Source: Siccirubricoccus phaeus
GTDB lineage: Bacteria; Pseudomonadota; Alphaproteobacteria; Acetobacterales; Acetobacteraceae
DNA: 64,000 nt
Direction: 5' to 3'
NCBI RefSeq assembly: GCF_008360935.1
Contig: NZ_SRXO01000014.1
Location: 62,001 to 126,000 of the forward strand
The notes below the pieces were generated by a model, which made no database searches, was not told the DNA's origin, and saw only the letters and a list, made by a program, of their open reading frames with translations. The first letter of the stretch is position 1; each line of letters starts with the position of its first letter. Shown piece by piece: positions 60,380-64,000 of this stretch. The position numbers were made by a program, and so were the translations under genes.

Positions 60380-60412
60380 TTGACCGCCGGCCTGTTTTCA
60401 ATATGGTTGAAA
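60380..60412. promoter_or_regulatory. iclR promoter with overlapping operator dyad
   Basis: TTGACC at 60380-60385 and TATGGT at 60402-60407 (16 bp apart) form a plausible plus-strand promoter. A perfect dyad TTTCAA-TATGG-TTGAAA (60396-60412) covers the -10. IclR regulators commonly bind such dyads between divergent genes, so both this regulator and the minus-strand catabolic genes may be controlled here. Confidence 0.45.
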
Positions 60413-60488
60413 GCGTTTTTCCTTGTTGTATTTGAGGGGACGGCCTGGGCGCTGTCAACGCTCACCTCCCCAGGGAGCCGCAGAGGGC

Positions 60489-61268
60489 ATGGAGGCGCCG
60501 AAGGACCGCAGGGGCATCCACTCCGTGGAGGTGGCCCACCGGGTGCTGGCCGCGCTGCAGGCCAGCCCGAAGCCGCTGCCGCTGAAGCAAATCGCCGCCC
60601 AGACCGGGCTGAGCCCCAGTGCCGCCAACAACTACCTGGTCAGCCTGGCCCGCACCGGCCTCGCCGTGCCGGATGAGCGGGCGGGGCATTACCGGCTGGG
60701 GCCCGGCGCCGTCGCGCTCGGCCTCAGCGCCATCCGGCAGATCGACGGCTATGAGATCCTGCGGCGGGAGGTGACGCTGCTGCGCGACGCCACCGGCCTC
60801 AGCGCCGCGGTCAGCAGCTGGACGGCGGATGGGCCGGTGAGCCTGTTCACCGAGCCGGGCGACAGGCTGGGCGTCTACGATCTGCGGACCGGGCTGCTGG
60901 GCATGCAGGCGACCGCGGCCGGCCGCCTCTTCGCCGCCTGCCTGCCGGAGGCGGTGACGGCGCCGCTGCTGGCCCGCAGCGGCCTCGGCGCCGACGAGGC
61001 GGCGGGCTTCCTCGCCGCGGCGCGGCGGGAATGGCAGGCGGCGGGCTATGTGGCGGTGCGGCGGGAGGATGGGACGGGCTATGTCGCCATCGCCATGCCG
61101 GTCTGGGACTGGCAGGGCAGGCCGCGCTTCGCGCTGAGCGTCATCGGCGCCCGCACCACCCTGCCGACCGCCCCGGACAGCCCGGCCGTGCTGGCGCTGC
61201 GGGCCCGGGCGGCGGCGGCGACCGGGGCGCTGGGCGGGGCGGCGCCGGGCGAGGGCGCGGCCGGGTGA
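60489..61268 (+). CDS. IclR-family transcriptional regulator
   Basis: The 259-residue protein has an N-terminal winged helix-turn-helix (about residues 10-75, with LKQIAAQTGLSPSAANNYLVSL as recognition region cut near 32-53) and a C-terminal IclR effector domain with LGMQATAAGRLFAA near residue 138. It probably controls the divergent flavin oxygenase-Bug-enolase genes in response to their substrate. An AGAGGGC sequence precedes ATG 60489. Confidence 0.85.
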   Translation: MEAPKDRRGIHSVEVAHRVLAALQASPKPLPLKQIAAQTGLSPSAANNYLVSLARTGLAVPDERAGHYRLGPGAVALGLSAIRQIDGYEILRREVTLLRDATGLSAAVSSWTADGPVSLFTEPGDRLGVYDLRTGLLGMQATAAGRLFAACLPEAVTAPLLARSGLGADEAAGFLAAARREWQAAGYVAVRREDGTGYVAIAMPVWDWQGRPRFALSVIGARTTLPTAPDSPAVLALRARAAAATGALGGAAPGEGAAG

Positions 61269-61431
61269 GGCGGTCGGGCGCGACGCCCATGGCCCGGCGC
61301 GTTCCTGGCCTGATCCCACCCGGAACGGCCGGCCCCGCCACCGTCGCCACGCCATCAACATCCCGCGGCGGGCCGCCAAAACGCCGCCCCGGGCTGGCCT
61401 TCCGCCGGGTGCCGCGGCCAGAGTGGGGCGC

Positions 61432-62349
61432 ATGACCACGCTCCTCGCCGATATCGGCGGCACCCATGCCCGCTTCGCCCTGCTGCCGGAAGGCGGCGCG
61501 CCCACAGCGCCGGTGAAATACCGGCTGGACCACTTCCCGGACATCGCCACCGCCATCCGCCAGGCCCTGGCCGGCCAGCCGATGCCCAGGGCGGCCCTGC
61601 TGGCAGTGGCCGGGCCGGTCAGCGGCAACAGCGTCACCCTCACCAATCGCGGCTGGGTGGTGGATGGAGCGGCACTGGCGCCGCTGCTCGGCATCCCGCG
61701 GGTCCGGGTGGTGAATGATTTCGCCGCCCTCGCCTGGGCGCTGCCGGATCTGGCCGGGGCGGATCTGAAGCCGCTCGGCGGGGCGGCGGCAGTGCCGGGC
61801 GCGCCCATGGCGGTGCTCGGCCCGGGCACCGGGCTCGGCGTCGCCGCTTTCCTGCCGCCGGGCCGGGTGCTGGCCAGCGAGGGTGGGCATGCCAGCCTCG
61901 CCGCCCACACGCCGGAGGAGGCGGCGGTGATCGCCACCCTGCGGGGGCAGCACGGCCATGTCTCGGCGGAAAGGCTGATCTCCGGCATGGGGATCGAGGC
62001 GCTGCACGCGGCGCTGGGCGGCCCGCCCGGGCTGCGCGCGGCGGAGGTGACGGCCCGCGCCCTGGAGGGCGGCGATGCCCTCAGCCGCCGGGCGCTGACC
62101 ATGTTCTGCGCGCTGCTCGGCAGCTTCGCCGGGGATGTGGCGCTGATGTTCGGAGCCCAGGGCGGGGTGTTCATCGGCGGCGGCATCTGCCCGCGCTTCC
62201 CGGATTTCCTCGCGGCTTCTCCCTTCCGCGCCCGGTTCGAGGCGAAGGGCCGCTTCCAGCCCTGGCTGGCGCAGGTGCCCACCTGGCTGATCCTGCGGCC
62301 GGACCCGGCGGTGCTGGGCCTGGCTGCCCTGGCCCGGCAGGCGGGCTGA
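61432..62349 (+). CDS. glk: Glucokinase
   Basis: The 305-residue protein has the ATP-binding LLADIGGTHARFAL at the N-terminus, VVNDFAALAWAL near residue 96, GPGTGLGVA near residue 130, and GGVFIGGGICPRF near residue 245, as in proteobacterial glucokinase (Glk family, not ROK). It phosphorylates glucose to glucose 6-phosphate. ATG 61432 is used; GTG 61423 is possible. No other sugar gene is adjacent. Confidence 0.92.
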   Translation: MTTLLADIGGTHARFALLPEGGAPTAPVKYRLDHFPDIATAIRQALAGQPMPRAALLAVAGPVSGNSVTLTNRGWVVDGAALAPLLGIPRVRVVNDFAALAWALPDLAGADLKPLGGAAAVPGAPMAVLGPGTGLGVAAFLPPGRVLASEGGHASLAAHTPEEAAVIATLRGQHGHVSAERLISGMGIEALHAALGGPPGLRAAEVTARALEGGDALSRRALTMFCALLGSFAGDVALMFGAQGGVFIGGGICPRFPDFLAASPFRARFEAKGRFQPWLAQVPTWLILRPDPAVLGLAALARQAG

Positions 62350-62469
62350 GGCGGGGGAAGAGGGACGCCCCATGGCCGCGGCATGGCTGATGCTGCGCCC
62401 GCATCGGCCGTTGCCGCCCTCTGCCCTGCCCAGGCCTCCCGCCCCGCTCCGGCATGGCCGGGGCCGGCC

Positions 62470-62690
62470 AGCACCGGACGGGACGCCAACCAGGCCCGAG
62501 ACCCGCGACCCGCCTGATGCCGCATCGCACGTGCCCCACGCCCAGCCCAGGCACGCCAGCACGGCCGGAATCCGCCAGAGGACCAGGCCGGAACGCCGAT
62601 CAAGGCCGGAGACCCGCGACCCGCCTGATGCCGCACCGCACCTGCCCGACGCCCAACCGCGCCTCGCGCCCTGGCCCCCCGGCATGGCTG
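62470..62690. repeat. Direct repeat with 111-bp spacing
   Basis: GAGACCCGCGACCCGCCTGATGCCGCA occurs at 62498 and again at 62609 in parts (each half under 20 bases is identical), with surrounding bases also similar over about 80 bp. Both lie between glk and the DUF2889 gene in a 429-bp stretch that holds no supported gene. Confidence 0.65.
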
Positions 62691-62778
62691 GGGCCCATCC
62701 AGGGACGGGCTGGCGCGCTGGCCAGGGCCCGATACCCATGGCATAGGCTGATGCTGCGCTGCACCAAGGGACCGCCCG

Positions 62779-63354
62779 ATGCCCCTCTCCGAGCCCGGAC
62801 GCCGCGAACTCCTGCACCTGCGCGACATCCAGTTGCGCGGCTGGCAGCGGGGGGACGGGCTGTTCGACATCGAGGCCCATCTGCTCGACCGCAAGGCCTA
62901 TGATTTCGAGAATGACGACCGCGGCATGATGAAGGCCGGCGATCCCCTGCATGGCATGTGGATCCGCCTGACCATCCGGGACGACATGGAGATCGTGGCC
63001 TGCGAGGCTTCCTCCGACCACACCCCCTATGCGCTCTGCCCCGGTGCCGCGCCGAATTTCGCCCGGCTGGCCGGGCTCAGGATCGGCCCCGGCTTCAACC
63101 GCGCGGTGAATGAGCGGGTGGGTGGGGTGCTGGGCTGCACCCATTTGCGGGAAGTGCTGGCGCAGATGGCGACGGTCGCCTTCCAGACCCTCTACCCCAT
63201 CCGGGCGCGGAAGGAGCGGGAGGAGGCGGCGCGGATCGCCGCCGCCGGCGGCACCGTGCCGCAGCGGAAGCCGGAGCTGGTCGGCACCTGCATCGCCTAT
63301 GCGCCGGACAGCCCGGTCACCCTCGCCCGCTGGCCTTGGCTTCGCTCCCCATAA
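62779..63354 (+). CDS. DUF2889 family protein
   Basis: The 191-residue protein matches the DUF2889 pattern: RREIxLRGWQRxDGLFDIEAHL-like start (residues 9-34), a central DPLHGMWIRLTI, then GPGFNRAVNERVGGVLGCTHLREVL cut near residues 103-125. Members often accompany CoA-dependent catabolic genes, but no such link is visible here. The stop codon is inside a strong hairpin (63347-63377), an unusual overlap with its own terminator. Confidence 0.82.
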   Translation: MPLSEPGRRELLHLRDIQLRGWQRGDGLFDIEAHLLDRKAYDFENDDRGMMKAGDPLHGMWIRLTIRDDMEIVACEASSDHTPYALCPGAAPNFARLAGLRIGPGFNRAVNERVGGVLGCTHLREVLAQMATVAFQTLYPIRARKEREEAARIAAAGGTVPQRKPELVGTCIAYAPDSPVTLARWPWLRSP

Positions 63355-63377
63355 AGCCGTGCGGCGGCTTTATGGGG
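63347..63377 (+). terminator. Terminator hairpin that contains the DUF2889 stop codon (family B)
   Basis: CCCCATAAAGCCG (63347-63359) pairs fully with CGGCTTTATGGGG (63365-63377) around a TGCGG loop. The TAA stop at 63352-63354 lies in the left arm. CCCC/GGGG ends and the GCCG core match family B at the other gene ends. Confidence 0.6.
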
Positions 63378-63533
63378 GTCCCGGGGAGGCGCTGGACGCC
63401 CGGCGCTTCGCACAGCAAGGCCGCCAGACGCCGAAGCGGCATCGCGGCCCTCCCTGGATTCCTGGGCCGGAACGTTACCTTACCTTGCCTGCAACCTGGA
63501 CCTCAAGCGCAGCAGGGGATGGGCAACCTCCTG

Positions 63534-63872
63534 TTACGTCCCGCGCCGGCCGGGCGGAGGCGGCAGGGGCGCGTAGGATTCGGTTGCCGTCCCGCGGCCG
63601 AATTGGCCACGATCCTCCGGCAGCTCCGCGGGCGCCACCTGGCCCGGCGCGTCCATCGGCGCCGGCGCCGCACCCGGCATGCCGTCCCAGGGCGTGCCGT
63701 GCAGCAGGGCAAGCGGCAGGGCCCGCTCCGCCGGGCAGGAACAGACGGCGCTGCGGTCGGCCAGCAGGTTCGGCATGGTGGCCTGGTCGCAGAAGGGACA
63801 GAGCACGGTCTCCAGCCGGGCCTGCTCCGGTTCGGCGCTTTCCCCCGGCACGAACCTGCCCTGCTTCGCCAT
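63534..63872 (-). CDS. Small Cys-containing protein of unknown function, 112 aa
   Basis: A strong AGGAGG ribosome binding site precedes ATG 63872. The 112-residue product has CPFC near residue 25 and CSC near residue 44, a spacing that could bind zinc as a small ribbon, and a long Pro/Gly/Ala-rich tail. No signal peptide or membrane helix is visible. I do not recognise the family. The remaining 128 bases to the window edge show no gene. Confidence 0.6.
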   Translation of the reverse strand: MAKQGRFVPGESAEPEQARLETVLCPFCDQATMPNLLADRSAVCSCPAERALPLALLHGTPWDGMPGAAPAPMDAPGQVAPAELPEDRGQFGRGTATESYAPLPPPPGRRGT

Positions 63873-64000
63873 GACCGCCGCCTCCTTCGCTCGCCCTGGC
63901 TTCAACCGCCGGCATGGCTGGCGGTTCGGCGGAGCGCGGCGGCCTCGGGCGGGTGGCCGGGGATCCGGCGGATCATGCGGCGGGCTGCCGCGCCCGGCGC

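Noticed and set aside
60462-63144. Very long minus-strand frames opposite iclR, glk and the DUF2889 gene
   Set aside because: They are antisense to three recognised proteins; repeated glycine-rich segments come from the 111-bp repeat.

Overview
The window is about 64 kb of very GC-rich, gene-dense alphaproteobacterial chromosome. The gene families and gene order (pgsA-moaD-moaE; aroE-coaE-dnaQ; rho-hemJ-hemH; IalB and HldE homologues; Bug-type solute receptors without membrane partners; twin-arginine leaders) fit an Acetobacteraceae member such as Roseomonas or a relative. That placement is inference; no rRNA, tRNA or CRISPR array is visible. I see no intact insertion sequence, phage or plasmid module, so this looks like core chromosome with one large sulfur block set into it.

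Layout. 1-2.2 kb: end of an enoyl-CoA hydratase, two small unknown genes, an RTX fragment and a cluster of palindromic repeats. 2.2-6.0 kb: pgsA, a lipoprotein, moaD, moaE, a VOC protein and a membrane protein. 6.2-11.4 kb: an enolase-superfamily enzyme, then a three-gene lipid-linked glycan cluster (GT2, methyltransferase, GT39). 11.6-17.7 kb: hemW, a decayed MAPEG gene, a rhodanese, a PRC-barrel protein, dapB, metK and trmB. 17.9-21.9 kb: a zinc alcohol dehydrogenase pair and aroE-coaE-dnaQ.

22.2-35.4 kb is a sulfur acquisition block, all on the minus strand. It holds a sulfate importer (sbp, cysT, cysW, cysA) and a long, tightly overlapped sulfonate/organosulfur operon: a TauD-like protein that lacks an iron ligand, two small proteins, an SfnB-like acyl-CoA dehydrogenase, a 35-residue membrane peptide, a Bug receptor, an SsuD-like monooxygenase, two tandem SsuA-like receptors, a permease and an ATPase. 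The operon begins with a good sigma70 promoter and a 30-codon upstream reading frame ending in a Cys-Arg-Arg-Cys motif, a candidate cysteine-sensing leader peptide. A methionine-salvage set (mtnB, mtnD, mtnC) follows on the other strand behind an orphan tatA.

38-49 kb: corA, a HExxH protein, rho, hemJ, a MORN protein, a HAD phosphatase, hemH, two tandem SYLF proteins, a histidine phosphatase and an ABC-2 exporter. 49.6-55.7 kb: a DUF5990 protein, two related proteins that look like degenerate EAL domains separated by a 60-bp minisatellite, a metallophosphoesterase and an HldE whose nucleotidyltransferase half has lost its motif. 55.8-64 kb: an IalB protein, a small catabolic cluster (enolase-family enzyme, Bug receptor, flavin monooxygenase, divergent IclR regulator), glucokinase, a DUF2889 protein and a small Cys-containing protein.

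A recurring theme is palindromic DNA. At least five dispersed hairpin families and several minisatellites fill the spaces between genes. One hairpin family sits a few bases past the stop codon of five separate genes and probably ends their transcripts. Other repeats alter gene ends, break a pseudogene, or extend protein termini.
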